Shown piece after piece: positions 34,264 to 45,559 of a stretch of DNA of 64,000 nucleotides. Under the pieces are notes generated by a model. The model did no database searches and was not told the DNA's origin. It saw only the letters and a list, made by a program, of their open reading frames with translations. The translations under genes and the position numbers were made by a program. Each line of letters opens with the position of its first letter. Within the stretch, counting starts at the first letter, position 1. The stretch is from positions 2,108,001 to 2,172,000 of the forward strand of contig NZ_CP017916.1 in the NCBI RefSeq assembly GCF_002119525.1. The letters are read 5' to 3'. The DNA comes from Vibrio syngnathi (GTDB lineage: Bacteria > Pseudomonadota > Gammaproteobacteria > Enterobacterales > Vibrionaceae).

Positions 34264-34338
34264 AGTTCATCACTCATTGATTAGTTAGCTGTACGATTAT
34301 GCAGGAAAATTACTAATCAGACCACCATATTATGGTCA

Positions 34339-34374
34339 TAAAAAAGCGGCATACATTATAGTATGCCGCTTTTC
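34339..34374 (-). terminator. Terminator of ihfB
   Basis: A 12-bp stem with arms AAAGCGGCATAC and GTATGCCGCTTT follows the ihfB stop on the minus strand with a U tract. Confidence 0.9.
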
Positions 34375-34392
34375 TTAATTCCGATAAGTAGT

Positions 34393-34677
34393 CTACAACC
34401 CTGAGTTTACTCGCTCGCGTAGCTCTTTACCTGGTTTGAAGTGAGGAACGTATTTACCTTCCAACTCAACCTTGTCACCAGTTTTAGGATTACGTCCAAC
34501 ACGAGGTTCACGGTAATGCAGAGAAAAGCTGCCAAAGCCGCGAATTTCGATTCGATCACCACTTTCTAGTGTTGAAGCCATGTGCTCTAAAATGTCTTTT
34601 ACAGCGTCTTCAATTTCTTTTGCAGAAAGATGCGTTTGCTCAGCGCACAGTCTTTCAATCAATTCAGACTTAGTCAT
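34393..34677 (-). CDS. ihfB: Integration host factor beta subunit
   Basis: IHF-beta pairs with IHF-alpha to bind and sharply bend DNA. The 94-residue protein has the DNABII family signature [21 protein letters not shown] (near 47-67), with the intercalating proline in the beta arm. Length equals E. coli IhfB. It lies downstream of rpsA, but a strong terminator separates them, so at least part of its expression needs its own promoter. Confidence 0.97.
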   Translation of the reverse strand: MTKSELIERLCAEQTHLSAKEIEDAVKDILEHMASTLESGDRIEIRGFGSFSLHYREPRVGRNPKTGDKVELEGKYVPHFKPGKELRERVNSGL

Positions 34678-34732
34678 AGTTACCCTCGTTGGTTTTCTTT
34701 TTAGAAATTATAGACCTATCGGAAAAATAAGC

Positions 34733-34760
34733 AAAAAAAAAGGAGCCTTACGGCTCCTTT
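34733..34760 (-). terminator. Terminator of rpsA
   Basis: The 9-bp stem AAAGGAGCC/GGCTCCTTT (34739-34747, 34752-34760) is followed on the minus strand by a run of eight or more U. Confidence 0.92.
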
Positions 34761-34771
34761 CTTGGCTAGAT

Positions 34772-34804
34772 AGCTATAATTCTCTTAATGAGAAGCTATT
34801 ATTC
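34772..34804 (-). repeat. Direct repeat at the rpsA stop codon
   Basis: On the minus strand GAATAATAGCT (34804-34794, containing the TAA stop) recurs as GAATTATAGCT at 34782-34772, 10 of 11 bases with a period of 22 bp. Confidence 0.45.
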
Positions 34805-36469
34805 GCCTTTAGCAGCTTTGAATGCGTCTGCCATTGCGTTACCGAACGCGCCTTCATCAGACTTGTTCAGTGAAGCCATTGCTTCTTGCTCATCAGCTTC
34901 ATCTTTAGCTTTGATAGATAGGTTGATTACGCGGTTCTTACGGTCTACACCAGTGAACTTCGCTTCAACGCTGTCGCCAACGCTTAGGATTAGAGATGCA
35001 TCTTCGATACGGTCACGAGAAACTTCAGAAGCACGTAGGTAGCCTTCAACGCCTTCGATTAGCTCGATAGTAGCGCCTTTAGCGTCAACTGCAGTTACAG
35101 TACCGTTTACAAGAACACCTTTCTTGTTGTCAGCAACGTATGCGTTGAACGGGTCGTTTTCCATTTGCTTAACGCCAAGAGAAATACGCTCACGCTCTGC
35201 ATCTACTGCTAGAACAACAGCAGAGATTTCGTCGCCTTTCTTGTATTCACGTACAGCTTCTTCGCCGGCAGCGTTCCAAGAAATGTCAGATAGGTGTACA
35301 AGACCGTCGATACCGCCTTCTAGACCGATGAAGATACCAAAGTCAGTGATAGACTTGATCTTACCAGTAACTTTGTCGCCCTTAGCTTGCATTTCTGCAA
35401 ATGACTGCCATGGGTTAGCTTTACACTGTTTCAGACCTAGAGAGATACGACGACGTTCTTCGTCGATATCAAGAACCATAACCTCAACTTCGTCGCCAAC
35501 ATTAACAACTTTAGAAGGGTGGATGTTCTTGTTAGTCCAATCCATTTCAGAAACGTGTACTAGACCTTCAACGCCTTCTTCGATTTCAACGAAGCAGCCG
35601 TAGTCAGTTAGGTTTGTAACACGACCAGAAAGCTTGTGACCTTCTGGGTAACGCTTAGCGATTGCTACCCATGGATCTTCGCCTAATTGCTTAAGACCTA
35701 GTGAAACACGAGTGCGCTCACGATCGAACTTAAGAACTTTAACTAGGATTTCGTCACCAACGTTAACGATCTCTGATGGGTGCTTAACACGCTTCCAAGC
35801 CATATCTGTGATATGTAGAAGACCGTCAACACCGCCAAGATCAACGAATGCACCGTAGTCAGTAAGGTTCTTAACGATACCTTTAACTTCAGTACCTTCT
35901 TGTAGAGTTTCAAGAAGTTCGTCACGCTCAACACTGTTTTCAGATTCGATAACAGCACGACGAGAAACAACAACGTTGTTACGCTTCTGGTCTAGCTTGA
36001 TTACTTTGAACTCTAGCTCTTTGTTTTCTAGGTGAGCAGTGTCACGGATAGGACGTACGTCTACTAGAGAACCTGGAAGGAAAGCACGGATACCGTTAAG
36101 TTCAACAGTGAAACCGCCTTTAACTTTACCGTTGATGATACCAACAACAGTTTCAGCTTCTTCACAAGCTTTCTCAAGTACGATCCAAGCTTCGTGACGC
36201 TTAGCTTTCTCACGAGAAAGTTGAGTTTCACCGAAACCATCTTCAACAGCGTCTAGAGCTACGTCTACTTCAGCACCAACTTCAACTTCAAGTTCGCCAG
36301 CAGCGTTCTTGAATTGTTCAGCAGGGATAGCAGATTCAGACTTAAGACCAGCGTCTACAAGAACGTAACCGTTCTCGATAGCTACTACAGTACCTTTAAC
36401 GATGCTGCCTTGTTGGAATTCAGTTTCAGATAGAAACTCTTCAAAGAGTTGAGCAAAAGATTCAGTCAT
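34799..36469 (-). CDS. rpsA: 30S ribosomal protein S1
   Basis: S1 binds mRNA on the 30S subunit and is needed to initiate on most messages. The 556-residue protein (E. coli 557) has six S1/OB-fold repeats, of which the later four carry clear motifs such as [41 protein letters not shown] and [21 protein letters not shown]. It is in the conserved cmk-rpsA-ihfB order, 106 bp after cmk. S1 usually autoregulates its own translation from the leader. Confidence 0.99.
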   Translation of the reverse strand: MTESFAQLFEEFLSETEFQQGSIVKGTVVAIENGYVLVDAGLKSESAIPAEQFKNAAGELEVEVGAEVDVALDAVEDGFGETQLSREKAKRHEAWIVLEKACEEAETVVGIINGKVKGGFTVELNGIRAFLPGSLVDVRPIRDTAHLENKELEFKVIKLDQKRNNVVVSRRAVIESENSVERDELLETLQEGTEVKGIVKNLTDYGAFVDLGGVDGLLHITDMAWKRVKHPSEIVNVGDEILVKVLKFDRERTRVSLGLKQLGEDPWVAIAKRYPEGHKLSGRVTNLTDYGCFVEIEEGVEGLVHVSEMDWTNKNIHPSKVVNVGDEVEVMVLDIDEERRRISLGLKQCKANPWQSFAEMQAKGDKVTGKIKSITDFGIFIGLEGGIDGLVHLSDISWNAAGEEAVREYKKGDEISAVVLAVDAERERISLGVKQMENDPFNAYVADNKKGVLVNGTVTAVDAKGATIELIEGVEGYLRASEVSRDRIEDASLILSVGDSVEAKFTGVDRKNRVINLSIKAKDEADEQEAMASLNKSDEGAFGNAMADAFKAAKGE

Positions 36470-36575
36470 TATTTAATCTTCAATAATTAAACGTCCATGG
36501 GTATCCTACCGCATGGGGTTGATAAATTCGCCGGTCATCATCCTTGCGACCAACGTTCGTACTAGCTCGGCGAAA

Positions 36576-37256
36576 TTACCCAGCCAGTTTCGATTCAATA
36601 TAGTGTAGTGCTTTTTCGACTACCTGCTCAATATTCATTGAGGTGGAATCAAGCACTAGAGCATCCTCTGCAGGGCGAAGTGGCGCCACTGGGCGATTAC
36701 GATCTCGATCGTCTCGCTCTTGGATCTCGCTCAAAAGGTCGTCAAATTTAACATCTAACCCCTTCTGTTGCAACTGTTTAAGGCGGCGACTCGCGCGCTC
36801 TTCGGCACTTGCATCTAAAAATATTTTCGCTTCCGCTTCAGGAAACACAACCGTTCCCATGTCACGACCGTCTGCAACTAAACCAGGAGCTGCGCTAAAA
36901 GCACGTTGACGACGTAACAGTGCTTCACGAACGCGAGGTAAAGCAGCGACTTTTGAAGCCGCCATGCCCGTCTCTTCTTTACGAAGTTCACCAGACACAT
37001 CTTCGCCTTCTAAGATAACCTTCACTAGCTCACCCTCAGCGATAAACTGAACATCTAAGTGAGTTGCAAGCGGTACTAAAGCATCTTCTGATTCAGTATC
37101 CACGCCATGGTGAATTGCCGCTAAAGCCAATACGCGATAGATCGCGCCTGAGTCTAGAAGATGAAAGCCTAGCTTATCTGCTAGTAACATACACAGGGTA
37201 CCTTTACCTGCACCACTTGGTCCATCAACCGTAATCACTGGGCTTTGAGAAGGCAT
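36576..37256 (-). CDS. cmk: Cytidylate kinase
   Basis: Cmk phosphorylates CMP and dCMP with ATP. The 226-residue protein has the P-loop GPSGAGKGT (12-20), the CMP-binding [11 protein letters not shown] segment and the lid region RLKQLQQKG. It directly precedes rpsA in the same direction as in E. coli. Confidence 0.98.
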   Translation of the reverse strand: MPSQSPVITVDGPSGAGKGTLCMLLADKLGFHLLDSGAIYRVLALAAIHHGVDTESEDALVPLATHLDVQFIAEGELVKVILEGEDVSGELRKEETGMAASKVAALPRVREALLRRQRAFSAAPGLVADGRDMGTVVFPEAEAKIFLDASAEERASRRLKQLQQKGLDVKFDDLLSEIQERDDRDRNRPVAPLRPAEDALVLDSTSMNIEQVVEKALHYIESKLAG

Positions 37257-37460
37257 CTTTTACTCCACGTTTTGTCGTAAGTTTTATTCTGTACTAGCGA
37301 TTCGCCACTACTTTATAGGCGGCATATTATAGAGAAAATTTGCAAGTCGAGCGAGGTAAATCTCAGATAATTCCGGGGGGATGCTACAGAAACCCATGCA
37401 ACCAACTCAATATCCGTTAACTTAGATAAATAAGGCTGTCACTCGCTTCTCTTTAGGCAT

Positions 37461-37486
37461 AAAAAAGCCTCGCGATAAGCAAGGCT
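37461..37486 (-). terminator. Terminator of kdsB (end of the msbA-lpxK-ycaR-kdsB unit)
   Basis: A stem with arms around AAGCCTCGC and GCAAGGCT (one G-U pair) and a six-A run on the left gives a minus-strand U tract, about 50 bp past the kdsB stop. Confidence 0.8.
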
Positions 37487-37534
37487 CATGATTTTTCATT
37501 TTTATAGAGCAAAGAAGTAGTCGCTAAAAGAAGC

Positions 37535-38281
37535 TTAGCCAATAATAGCTCGAACCGCTTCTAGATCTTCAGGCGTATCAACACCAGCAGCAGGCGCCTC
37601 TTCTGCAACTGCCACATGAATCTTTTCACCATACCAAAGTACACGTAACTGCTCTAGGCACTCAATACGCTCAAGGGTACTTGGTTCCCAATTGATGTAA
37701 GTATTGATAAAACCCGCACGGTAAGCATAGATGCCAATATGACGAAGCAGTGGAGATTCAGCAGCTGTACCATTGTTCGCGTAAGCATCACGATCCCAAG
37801 GAATAGTAGCTCGGCTAAAGTACAGGGCATACCCATCTTTGTCGGTCACAACTTTTACGGCGTTAGGATTAAACACTTCGTCAGCATGAGTAATTTCCAC
37901 ACCGAGTGTTGCCATCGGCGCTGTACTGTTCGCAAGGTTATTCGCAACCTGATTAATGATCGCAGGTGGAATCAGTGGCTCATCACCTTGAACATTCACG
38001 ATAATATGATCATCTGGAATCTTCATAACTTCAATCACTTCAGCGAGGCGCTCAGTGCCTGATTCATGATTAGGTGATGTCATACAAACGGTCGCGCCAA
38101 ATTCTTTGGCCGCTTTTTCAACTCGAGCGTCGTCGGTAGCGATAATAACGTTATCGGCACCCGCCTTCATTGACTGTTCGTATACCCATTGAATCATCGG
38201 CTTTCCACCAATGTCAGCCAGTGGCTTCCCTGGTAAACGGCTCGATTGGTATCTTGCAGGTATAACAACCGTATAAGACAT
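37535..38281 (-). CDS. kdsB: CMP-Kdo synthetase
   Basis: KdsB activates Kdo to CMP-Kdo for addition to lipid A. The 248-residue protein begins [21 protein letters not shown], the nucleotidyltransferase signature, and has [12 protein letters not shown] with the metal-binding Asp. Its ATG overlaps the ycaR stop by one base (TAATG), which implies translational coupling at the end of the msbA-lpxK-ycaR-kdsB operon. Confidence 0.98.
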   Translation of the reverse strand: MSYTVVIPARYQSSRLPGKPLADIGGKPMIQWVYEQSMKAGADNVIIATDDARVEKAAKEFGATVCMTSPNHESGTERLAEVIEVMKIPDDHIIVNVQGDEPLIPPAIINQVANNLANSTAPMATLGVEITHADEVFNPNAVKVVTDKDGYALYFSRATIPWDRDAYANNGTAAESPLLRHIGIYAYRAGFINTYINWEPSTLERIECLEQLRVLWYGEKIHVAVAEEAPAAGVDTPEDLEAVRAIIG

Positions 38282-38460
38282 TACTTACCCTCATCCATTG
38301 AAACGGTACGAGCTTCAGGTTCCAAAAGAACAGGAATACCCTCTTTGATTGGGTAAGCAAGGCGATCAATTTTACAAACAAGCTCTTGCTTATCTTTGTC
38401 AAAAGTTAGTTTACCTTTACATACAGGGCAAGCAACGATCTCAAGCAGACGGTGATCCAT
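38281..38460 (-). CDS. ycaR: Trm112-family small zinc-ribbon-like protein YcaR
   Basis: A 59-residue frame from the ATG at 38460 reads [20 protein letters not shown] and ends MDEGK. It has the Trm112/UPF0434 layout with CPVC near the N-terminus and [11 protein letters not shown] near the middle; the second Cys pair is reduced to the single [11 protein letters not shown] cysteine, as in E. coli YcaR. It overlaps the lpxK 3' end by 20 bp and the kdsB start by one base. The precise function in bacteria is unknown; Trm112 in eukaryotes activates methyltransferases. Confidence 0.92.
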   Translation of the reverse strand: MDHRLLEIVACPVCKGKLTFDKDKQELVCKIDRLAYPIKEGIPVLLEPEARTVSMDEGK

Positions 38461-39448
38461 AGTATTCCATAACCTCTTTTATTCTTTTTAAAATTTGCTG
38501 TTGCGAATCTTCATTGAACTGCGCAGAAACTGGAAGATACCACCAGTTGTCTTGAGCATACTCTTCGCATTTTACAGCGTCTTTTTCTGTCATAATCATA
38601 TTCATACCTTTTTTTGCTAAGGCATGAAGTTCATCTTTATCAAAATCTTGATGGTCGGCGAAGCCTTGCGTGTAGACCACATCACCATCAAGATCTTCCA
38701 ATGTTTTAAAAAAGCGTGGCGGGTGGCCGATACCAGCAAAAGCCACCAGCTTCTGTAATTCTGCTACCGATGTTTTCTGACCCGTCTTCAGGTTAACCGC
38801 TTGGCTTGGAAGCAAAGACATCGAGAACTCTCGCCCGTGCGCTTTACCGCCATTATTAACCAAAAAGTCTACGTCATCTAAACGAGATATAGGCTCTCTT
38901 AATGGGCCCAAAGGAATTAGGCACTCACTACCAAAGCGTCTCGCACCGTCGATAACAGCAAATTCAATATCGCGTTCAAGTGCATAATGCTGAAGGCCGT
39001 CGTCAGTGATGATGACATTAACCCCTTCGCTCAGCAAAGCCTTTACTGCATTTGCGCGCACAGGGTCAACCGCTACAGGCGCACCAGTTCGCTTACGAAT
39101 CAAACGAGGCTCATCACCAGAGTGCTCTGCTGGCGTGTTTTCATCCAACACTAACGGATAGTTTGGTGCTTTCGCCCCATAACCTCGAGAAACAACACCT
39201 GGCTTAAAACCGTGAGCCTGAAGCATCTCTACCAACCAAATCACAACCGGTGTTTTGCCATTGCCGCCAGCGGTGATATTACCCACAACAATCACGGGTA
39301 AAGGCGGGCGATAGGTCTCTTTTTTCCCCGATAGATAAGCGTCACGACGTTGACCGCTGATCATTTTGAACAACAGACTCAATGGCCACAATAGCGGCCA
39401 GAGAAAGTATTTTAATGGGTGATTGTTAAACCAAATTTTTTCGATCAC
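38441..39448 (-). CDS. lpxK: Tetraacyldisaccharide 4'-kinase
   Basis: LpxK phosphorylates the 4' position of the lipid A disaccharide at the inner membrane. The 335-residue protein has an N-terminal amphipathic or membrane helix (about 10-28) and the P-loop [14 protein letters not shown] near 56-69. The start is GTG at 39448, 14 bp after the msbA stop, with AGG just upstream. It lies in the msbA-lpxK pair that is conserved in gamma-proteobacteria. Confidence 0.97.
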   Translation of the reverse strand: MIEKIWFNNHPLKYFLWPLLWPLSLLFKMISGQRRDAYLSGKKETYRPPLPVIVVGNITAGGNGKTPVVIWLVEMLQAHGFKPGVVSRGYGAKAPNYPLVLDENTPAEHSGDEPRLIRKRTGAPVAVDPVRANAVKALLSEGVNVIITDDGLQHYALERDIEFAVIDGARRFGSECLIPLGPLREPISRLDDVDFLVNNGGKAHGREFSMSLLPSQAVNLKTGQKTSVAELQKLVAFAGIGHPPRFFKTLEDLDGDVVYTQGFADHQDFDKDELHALAKKGMNMIMTEKDAVKCEEYAQDNWWYLPVSAQFNEDSQQQILKRIKEVMEYYGSPSA

Positions 39449-39462
39449 AACAAGACCTAATC

Positions 39463-41211
39463 TTATCCGCTGAACTGAATTCGGTGTAGTTGTGCATAAG
39501 CGCCATCAAGGGCGATAAGCTCGGCGTGTGCACCTCTTTCAATAATATGGCCATCGTCGACCACAAGAATCTCATCAGCTTGTTCGATAGTAGAAAGTCG
39601 GTGTGCAATAACCAATACCGTTTTGTCTTTCTGCAGCTCCTCTAACGCAGATTGAATCGCTCTTTCTGACTCGGTATCCAGTGCAGATGTCGCCTCATCA
39701 AGGATCAGAACAGGTGCATCTCTCAATAGAGCACGTGCAATCGCGATACGCTGTCTTTGACCGCCAGAAAGACTCGCGCCATTTTCGCCAACAACCGTAT
39801 CGATGCCATTTTCCATGCCTTCGATAAACTCGCTTGCATGCGCAAGTTTAGCCGCGTGTTCGATCTGTTCACGTGAATACTGTTCTTCAGCTGCGTAAGC
39901 GATATTGTTCGCAACCGTATCGTTAAATAGGTGCACATTCTGGGAAACAAGAGCGAAGTGCTCACGTAGATTTCTTAATTCATAATCACGAATGTCGTGA
40001 CCATCAAGTTCGATAGAGCCAGAGTCTACGTCATAAAAACGAGTAAACAGGTTTGCAATGGTACTCTTACCCGAACCTGAACGGCCGACAAGTGCGACTG
40101 TCTTGCCTTTCGGTATATTAAAACTGACCTTATCAAGCGCTGCTTTCTCTGCACCTTGGTAAGTAAATGTCACATCTTTTACGGCAACTTCACCCGTTAC
40201 GGTTTCAGGCTTCAAGGTACCCTTGTTTTGCTCAGTATCTAAATCCATCAGACCAAATAGGGTCGTACTCGCTGCCATACCACGTTGGAATTCAGACGTT
40301 ACGTTAGTCAGTGCTTTTAGTGGGCGTAGTAAACCAAACATCGCCGAGAACACAACAGTGAACGTACCAGGAGTAAGCTCTGCTTTAATTGAATCAACAC
40401 TAGCAAGGAATAGAACAACTACGATTGCAAGTGATGCAATCATCTGAATAATTGGGTTAGCGGCCGCTTGAGCAGTGATTAGCTTCATGCTTTGTTGGCG
40501 CATTTGGTTACTAACTTGGTCAAAGCGGTGTTTTTCTAGATCTTGTCCGCCATACGTTAGAACGACTTTATGTCCTTTCAGCATTTGTTCTGCAGAAGAA
40601 GCGACGTGACCCATACTGGTTTGCATGTTCTTAGAGATCTTTCTGAATCGCTTCGATACGATACTGATTGCCCACGCGACAAGAGGGGCGACAGCGAACA
40701 ACACCAAAGACAACTGCCAGCTATTCCAGAACATCAGCGTCAACAGGCCAATAATACTTGCGCCTTCACGGACAATACTGACTAGTGCTTTACTGGTTGC
40801 CGCAGAGACTTGCTCTGAATCGTAAGTAATTCGAGATAGCAGCGCACCAGTCTGTTCTTTATCAAAAAAAGAAACTGGCATATGCATAAAATGGCTGAAT
40901 ATTTTACGTCGAATTTCCATGACCACATTGCCTGAAACCCAGCTCAAACAATAAGTTGAAACAAAGCCACTGATGCCACGAACGAACATCATGACAAAGA
41001 TAATGAGAGGGAGCGTACGTAAAAAGTCAGATTCTGCATTACCAAAGCCTTCATCGAGTAACGGCTTTAGTAAGGAAATCATATAGGTATCAGTGACAGC
41101 ATTTATAATAAGCGCAATAACCGCAACACCAAGGCCGGCCTTATATAGTCGAATATAAGTCCAAAGTCTTTTAAATGTGACCCAGGTAGTTTCATCTGTT
41201 TGTGTTGACAT
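39463..41211 (-). CDS. msbA: Lipid A flippase MsbA
   Basis: MsbA is the ABC exporter that flips lipid A-core across the inner membrane. The 582-residue product (same length as E. coli) has six membrane spans in the first 320 residues, Walker [12 protein letters not shown], signature [16 protein letters not shown] and Walker [15 protein letters not shown] chose the ATG at 41211 ([10 protein letters not shown]); an in-frame GTG at 41232 lies upstream. It follows comEC and leads the msbA-lpxK-ycaR-kdsB unit. Confidence 0.98.
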   Translation of the reverse strand: MSTQTDETTWVTFKRLWTYIRLYKAGLGVAVIALIINAVTDTYMISLLKPLLDEGFGNAESDFLRTLPLIIFVMMFVRGISGFVSTYCLSWVSGNVVMEIRRKIFSHFMHMPVSFFDKEQTGALLSRITYDSEQVSAATSKALVSIVREGASIIGLLTLMFWNSWQLSLVLFAVAPLVAWAISIVSKRFRKISKNMQTSMGHVASSAEQMLKGHKVVLTYGGQDLEKHRFDQVSNQMRQQSMKLITAQAAANPIIQMIASLAIVVVLFLASVDSIKAELTPGTFTVVFSAMFGLLRPLKALTNVTSEFQRGMAASTTLFGLMDLDTEQNKGTLKPETVTGEVAVKDVTFTYQGAEKAALDKVSFNIPKGKTVALVGRSGSGKSTIANLFTRFYDVDSGSIELDGHDIRDYELRNLREHFALVSQNVHLFNDTVANNIAYAAEEQYSREQIEHAAKLAHASEFIEGMENGIDTVVGENGASLSGGQRQRIAIARALLRDAPVLILDEATSALDTESERAIQSALEELQKDKTVLVIAHRLSTIEQADEILVVDDGHIIERGAHAELIALDGAYAQLHRIQFSG

Positions 41212-41242
41212 AGAATCGCTTAATTTTCTCACAATAATCTTC

Positions 41243-43573
41243 CTATTCTACTCCCTTACGAAGCATCTGCCTATACCACTGTCTGCCTTGTTGTTCTCTA
41301 ATCTCATGATATTGCCAACCTTCTTGACCAATACTGATGGTTATTTGGCCGCTTTCTCCAGTATCAAGCCAAGCACTCCCTGCGTCGTGATAACGCTCAA
41401 TAACGGATTCACTCGGCATCCCCCATTGATTGCCTTTGGCCAAAGAAGCGATCGCTAACTGAGGTGAAACGGTTTCAATAAAACGCGCGATCGAAGACGT
41501 ATTACTGCCATGATGCGGAACAAGCATAACGTCACTCCGAAGCCGTTCGCCTTCGCGTGCAAGTAACCACTCACTGACCAATTCAATATCACCAGTAAGT
41601 AACATCGAGAAATCTAAATCGGGGTCAAAAAGCCTGACCACGCACGAATGTGGATTATACGCCCTCTTAACTTGTTTGGGAGGCCACAAGACCTCAAAAG
41701 CAACCCCTTGCCAGGTCCATACTTCTCCTAAAATACATGCTTGAATATTAGACGACTCTTGAATCGTAGATTGTCCTTGTTGACTGATATTCTGACTAGC
41801 TCTTACCCACTTAGGGTTGTAATTTTCAAGTAACGCCGGATAGCCACCAGCGTGGTCAGAATCGAAATGACTCACAATCACACCCTCCAACTCATGAATT
41901 CCCCTCTGATTCAAAGTAGGAATAAGTAAGGATTCGACAATGGAACCTCCCGGCCATGCGTTACCAAGATCGTAAACAACAATCTGATTGTTCTTTTCTA
42001 AGAGCAAAGACAACCCGTGACCAACATCCAAGATATCGATAGTTAGTTTGTCTTGTTGAGGCTTGCCGAACTCCCACCACAGTACAAACACGGTAATAAT
42101 CAATATAGATAGCGCTCGCTTGAAGTATCGACTGACGAAACCGAAAAACAAGATGAGGAATACAGACAACTCAATCGTGTGATTATCCACTTGAAACCAA
42201 AATCGTTCAGAGAAAGGAAGACTAAATACGAGAGGCTCAAGCGATAAGTCGACCAACATCCATAATTGTTCAGACAAACCATCGTTGAATGTAGTTAAGC
42301 CAACGACACCTGATACTGGCGCCAATATTAAGCTAAAGAACATTGCCAGGAACAATAGTGGGATAACCACCATCGACACCCAAGGTAAAAGGAGCAAGTT
42401 GTAGAAAACAGAGACTAAGCTGACCCCATTAAAGAACAGCATCGAAAAGGGAGCAATCAGGAATGTCAGCATTAACTGAATCTTGAAGAGCTGCAGTGCT
42501 CGGTCGATAAATGTTGAGTTTGAATCGGATGACTGACTATTTAACGCAATGTAAAGAACGGCACCTAACGCACCAAAAGACAACCAGAAGCTACTCGACA
42601 ATGCTGAAAATGGCCAAATTAGCAGAACCAAGCACAGACTTAAGGCGACATACCGAAACAAACTGATATTTTGCCCACGCCACAAAAAATAGCTGGCGAT
42701 AATACACATCACCAAGGCTCTCAAGGTGGGCAGCGTGAACCCAGCAAACCAACTGTAGAAATAGGCTAAGCCGACTCCGAATATTGTGGGCAACCAAAGA
42801 AGTGAAGATGATAGTAACCTGAATACCTTTCCTACTTGATAGCCGATACCAAAGGCAATCCCAATATGTAGCCCCGAGATAGCCATCAAGTGAATCAAAC
42901 CACTGCTTTTAAGCAAATCCCAACGCTGAGGATGAATAAGGTCTCGATAACCAAAACTCAAAGCCATAATGAGGTCTTGATTTGCCAGTTGACTTAACCT
43001 TTCAAGACTGTTTTCAAACCAATAGGACCGTAAGTTGCTATTGGTATGAATGCGATACTTGGTATCAGATTTGTAAATTGCATTGGCAACCACACCTGCA
43101 CTAAACAGATACTTTTCTAAATCAAAGCCAGCTTCATTGAGCTTGCCCCATACAGGCTTTATATACACAGATAAATTGACATCATCTCCGAGTGTTAACT
43201 TAAAAGGAGTAAACAAACGTAATTCTATCAATTGAGGAAAGATTAATTTTTCGCCGCCAATTGATCTAGCTACTATTACGCTTTCAAAACCGTGGCTATT
43301 TTCACTAAAAAGGCTAACAACCGAAGCATTTATGGTAGTATTCTGCCCTGATTGAAATAAGCGACTCGTTTGTATTTCAATTACATTCCCTAGGCAGATA
43401 ACTAGTATCAAGGCTGTTGCTAGACCTCTTGCACTCCGGAAAACGCTATACTTTGTTGATGCTAGTAGTAACAACAGCATCAATGGTGCCCAAACCCAAT
43501 GAGGCATCACAGGCCAGAAGCTGGCAGACACAACTGTCGCAGCAAATGAAATCAAGAACCAAGTGTTAAACAA
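41243..43573 (-). CDS. comEC: DNA internalization-related competence protein ComEC/Rec2
   Basis: ComEC forms the inner-membrane channel that takes single-stranded DNA into the cytoplasm during natural transformation. The 776-residue protein has N-terminal membrane spans and an OB-like soluble domain, the Competence domain with the [11 protein letters not shown] signature (near 232-242) and a C-terminal metallo-beta-lactamase-like domain with LDVGHG and [10 protein letters not shown]. The start is TTG at 43573 with AGGAGG 11 nt upstream; the next Met is residue 23. The gene looks intact, consistent with natural competence in Vibrio. Only 17 bp separate it from the divergent DUF2062 gene. Confidence 0.94.
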   Translation of the reverse strand: MFNTWFLISFAATVVSASFWPVMPHWVWAPLMLLLLLASTKYSVFRSARGLATALILVICLGNVIEIQTSRLFQSGQNTTINASVVSLFSENSHGFESVIVARSIGGEKLIFPQLIELRLFTPFKLTLGDDVNLSVYIKPVWGKLNEAGFDLEKYLFSAGVVANAIYKSDTKYRIHTNSNLRSYWFENSLERLSQLANQDLIMALSFGYRDLIHPQRWDLLKSSGLIHLMAISGLHIGIAFGIGYQVGKVFRLLSSSLLWLPTIFGVGLAYFYSWFAGFTLPTLRALVMCIIASYFLWRGQNISLFRYVALSLCLVLLIWPFSALSSSFWLSFGALGAVLYIALNSQSSDSNSTFIDRALQLFKIQLMLTFLIAPFSMLFFNGVSLVSVFYNLLLLPWVSMVVIPLLFLAMFFSLILAPVSGVVGLTTFNDGLSEQLWMLVDLSLEPLVFSLPFSERFWFQVDNHTIELSVFLILFFGFVSRYFKRALSILIITVFVLWWEFGKPQQDKLTIDILDVGHGLSLLLEKNNQIVVYDLGNAWPGGSIVESLLIPTLNQRGIHELEGVIVSHFDSDHAGGYPALLENYNPKWVRASQNISQQGQSTIQESSNIQACILGEVWTWQGVAFEVLWPPKQVKRAYNPHSCVVRLFDPDLDFSMLLTGDIELVSEWLLAREGERLRSDVMLVPHHGSNTSSIARFIETVSPQLAIASLAKGNQWGMPSESVIERYHDAGSAWLDTGESGQITISIGQEGWQYHEIREQQGRQWYRQMLRKGVE

Positions 43574-43590
43574 GAGAGTAGCTTCCTCCT

Positions 43591-44103
43591 ATGCCAAGAA
43601 AGTTTATCAAACGATTTATGCCTGACCATGAGCTAATCAAGCGTCAGAAAGCATTGAAAGTTTTTGGCAATGTTTTGTACAACCCCAACTTATGGTGCCT
43701 TAATCGTCGCTCTGCGGCTGGCGCATTCGCTGTTGGGTTATTCATGGCGTTTGTCCCTCTACCAAGCCAAATGATTATGTCTGCAGGCCTTGCTGTCGCA
43801 TGTGGCGTTAACCTACCTTTGGCTGTCGCACTTGTTTGGATCAGTAACCCGGTCACTATGCCCGTTCTCTTCTACTTTGCTTATAAAGTTGGGGCGTTTG
43901 TTATGCATGTACCACCTCAAGCCTTCCATTTCGAATTGTCTTGGGACTTCATCTTGGCGCAAATGAATACGATCGGACCTCCTTTCTTACTGGGTTGCCT
44001 GATTTGTGGCGTGGTTTCAGCAATGATTGGCTACTTTGGTATTCGCGGGTTATGGCGTTACTCAGTAGTAAGAAGTTGGAAGAAGCGTCAAGCAAGGTAC
44101 TGA
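43591..44103 (+). CDS. DUF2062 membrane protein
   Basis: The 170-residue protein has a basic N-terminus (MPRKFIKRFMPDHELIKRQK), the DUF2062 core with NRRSAAGAFAVGLFMAFVPLPSQM, and four hydrophobic segments (about 43-62, 66-84, 84-104 and 130-155). DUF2062 proteins are small inner-membrane proteins of unknown role, sometimes near glycosyltransferases. It is divergent from comEC with a 17-bp gap, so its promoter must lie inside the comEC 5' coding region. The ribosome site is poor (AAGAGAG, 13 nt upstream). Confidence 0.85.
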   Translation: MPRKFIKRFMPDHELIKRQKALKVFGNVLYNPNLWCLNRRSAAGAFAVGLFMAFVPLPSQMIMSAGLAVACGVNLPLAVALVWISNPVTMPVLFYFAYKVGAFVMHVPPQAFHFELSWDFILAQMNTIGPPFLLGCLICGVVSAMIGYFGIRGLWRYSVVRSWKKRQARY

Positions 44104-44236
44104 CAACTTTTCCTTGTCGTTCAATCTATCCTTGTATGCGCTTCACTTAAACGGCACACAAGTTAAAGTCAGATGAACCACAGAACTCTGCAATATTGGT
44201 ATGTAGCCAAAGTCGTAAAGAATGCAGATTGAATTC

Positions 44237-44268
44237 AAAAAAAGGATCCCATCAGGGATCCTTTTTTG
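44237..44268. terminator. Bidirectional terminator between the DUF2062 gene and lolE
   Basis: The 12-bp stem AAAAAGGATCCC/GGGATCCTTTTT is symmetric, with T on the right and A on the left. Confidence 0.92.
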
Positions 44269-44314
44269 TGTATGCCATTTATCTATCACGCTACATGACG
44301 TATTACTCAGCGCA

Positions 44315-45559
44315 TTACTTCGAACTAAGCACCGAGGCTGGATTTAACTTGGCCGCTCGTGAAGCCGGATACCATGTAGCCAGTAAGCTCAGCACAATCG
44401 CTGTACCTGAAACCACAACAACATCCGTCATATCGAGTTGTGATGGCAAGAAGTCGACAAAATAGATGTCACCGGACAAGAACTGGTGATCAACTAGCCT
44501 TTCAAGCCCTTTGATAAGTGTCGTGAGATTAAGCGCCACTAACACGCCTATTACACTGCCCACCAAACTACCTAACACACCGGAGAATACGCCCTGCCAA
44601 ACGAAAATGCGTTTCACAAGGCCGTCCGATGCACCCATGGTTCTTAAGATTGCGATCTCCGATGCTCTATCTTTTACTGCCATCATTAGCGTCGAGACAA
44701 TATTGAAACAAGCCACACCAATAACCAGTACCATCACCAGATACATAATGGTGCGAACCAACTGAATATCTCGATACAAGAAGCCAAACTTCTGTTGCCA
44801 GCTTCGTAGATACACATACACATCAAGCTGGTTACCCACCTCACGCACAATAGAGTTCGCGTTCAGAACATCGGTCACTTTTAAAGAAACCCCTGTCACT
44901 GCCTCGTCTAGGTTTGCGTAAATTTGCGCATCGCCGATCGGGATCAAAGCTAAGCTGTGGTCAATTTGGCCATTAAGCGTCAGCAAGCCAACCACTTTGA
45001 CTCGAACACGTTTAGGTGCTTGAACCTTAACCGACCCATTCACCGTCGGGATCATCAGAGTCAGGTAATCACCGACTTTCGCGCCAAGTACATTGGCCAC
45101 GCCAGAGCCCAAAATGATTTGTTGTTGCCCTGCCTTAAAATCGCTCCAAGCTTGCTTATCGATAAAACTCGATAGGCTCGATACTTGTTGCTCAAGTTGT
45201 GGGTCAACGCCGCGAACTTCAATTGCTTTCAACTCTTTGCCTTTTTCGGCAAGCGCGGTAATTTTCACATAAGGCGCAGCAGCAACGACTTTATCGTGCT
45301 TTACCGACTCCTCAATCACATGCTCCCAGCGAGTTACTGGTTTATTCACGCCCTCAAACTCACCGTGAGGAATGACAGAAAGTACTCGTGATTGAAGCTC
45401 TCGCTCAAAACCATTCATTGCAGATAAGCCGATAATGATCACCGCCACACCAACAGCGATACCAATCGTCGAAGACAAGGAGATGAACGACACCATTTTG
45501 TCTCGTTGTTTCGCCCGGCTAAATCGGCCGCCTATCAATAGAGATAAAGAAGAAAACAC
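44315..45559 (-). CDS. lolE: Lipoprotein-releasing system permease LolE
   Basis: LolE is one of the two membrane subunits of LolCDE, which extracts mature lipoproteins from the inner membrane and passes them to LolA. The 414-residue protein has the FtsX/MacB permease topology: one N-terminal span (about 25-47), a large periplasmic domain and three C-terminal spans (about 270-400). The start is GTG at 45559, directly after the lolD TAA, with AGGAGAG overlapping the lolD end. It is the last gene of lolC-lolD-lolE. Confidence 0.95.
   Translation of the reverse strand: MFSSLSLLIGGRFSRAKQRDKMVSFISLSSTIGIAVGVAVIIIGLSAMNGFERELQSRVLSVIPHGEFEGVNKPVTRWEHVIEESVKHDKVVAAAPYVKITALAEKGKELKAIEVRGVDPQLEQQVSSLSSFIDKQAWSDFKAGQQQIILGSGVANVLGAKVGDYLTLMIPTVNGSVKVQAPKRVRVKVVGLLTLNGQIDHSLALIPIGDAQIYANLDEAVTGVSLKVTDVLNANSIVREVGNQLDVYVYLRSWQQKFGFLYRDIQLVRTIMYLVMVLVIGVACFNIVSTLMMAVKDRASEIAILRTMGASDGLVKRIFVWQGVFSGVLGSLVGSVIGVLVALNLTTLIKGLERLVDHQFLSGDIYFVDFLPSQLDMTDVVVVSGTAIVLSLLATWYPASRAAKLNPASVLSSK

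Noticed and set aside
37739-38062. A 107-codon forward frame inside kdsB
   Set aside because: It is antisense to kdsB, which is full length and motif-complete.
38214-38402. A 62-codon reverse frame ([16 protein letters not shown]...)
   Set aside because: It is out of frame with the real ycaR (38281-38460), which has the Trm112 motif CPVC and couples to both neighbours.
41243-43573. comEC as a pseudogene because it lacks an ATG near its start
   Set aside because: The frame is intact over 776 residues with all domains, and a TTG with a good AGGAGG upstream is available.
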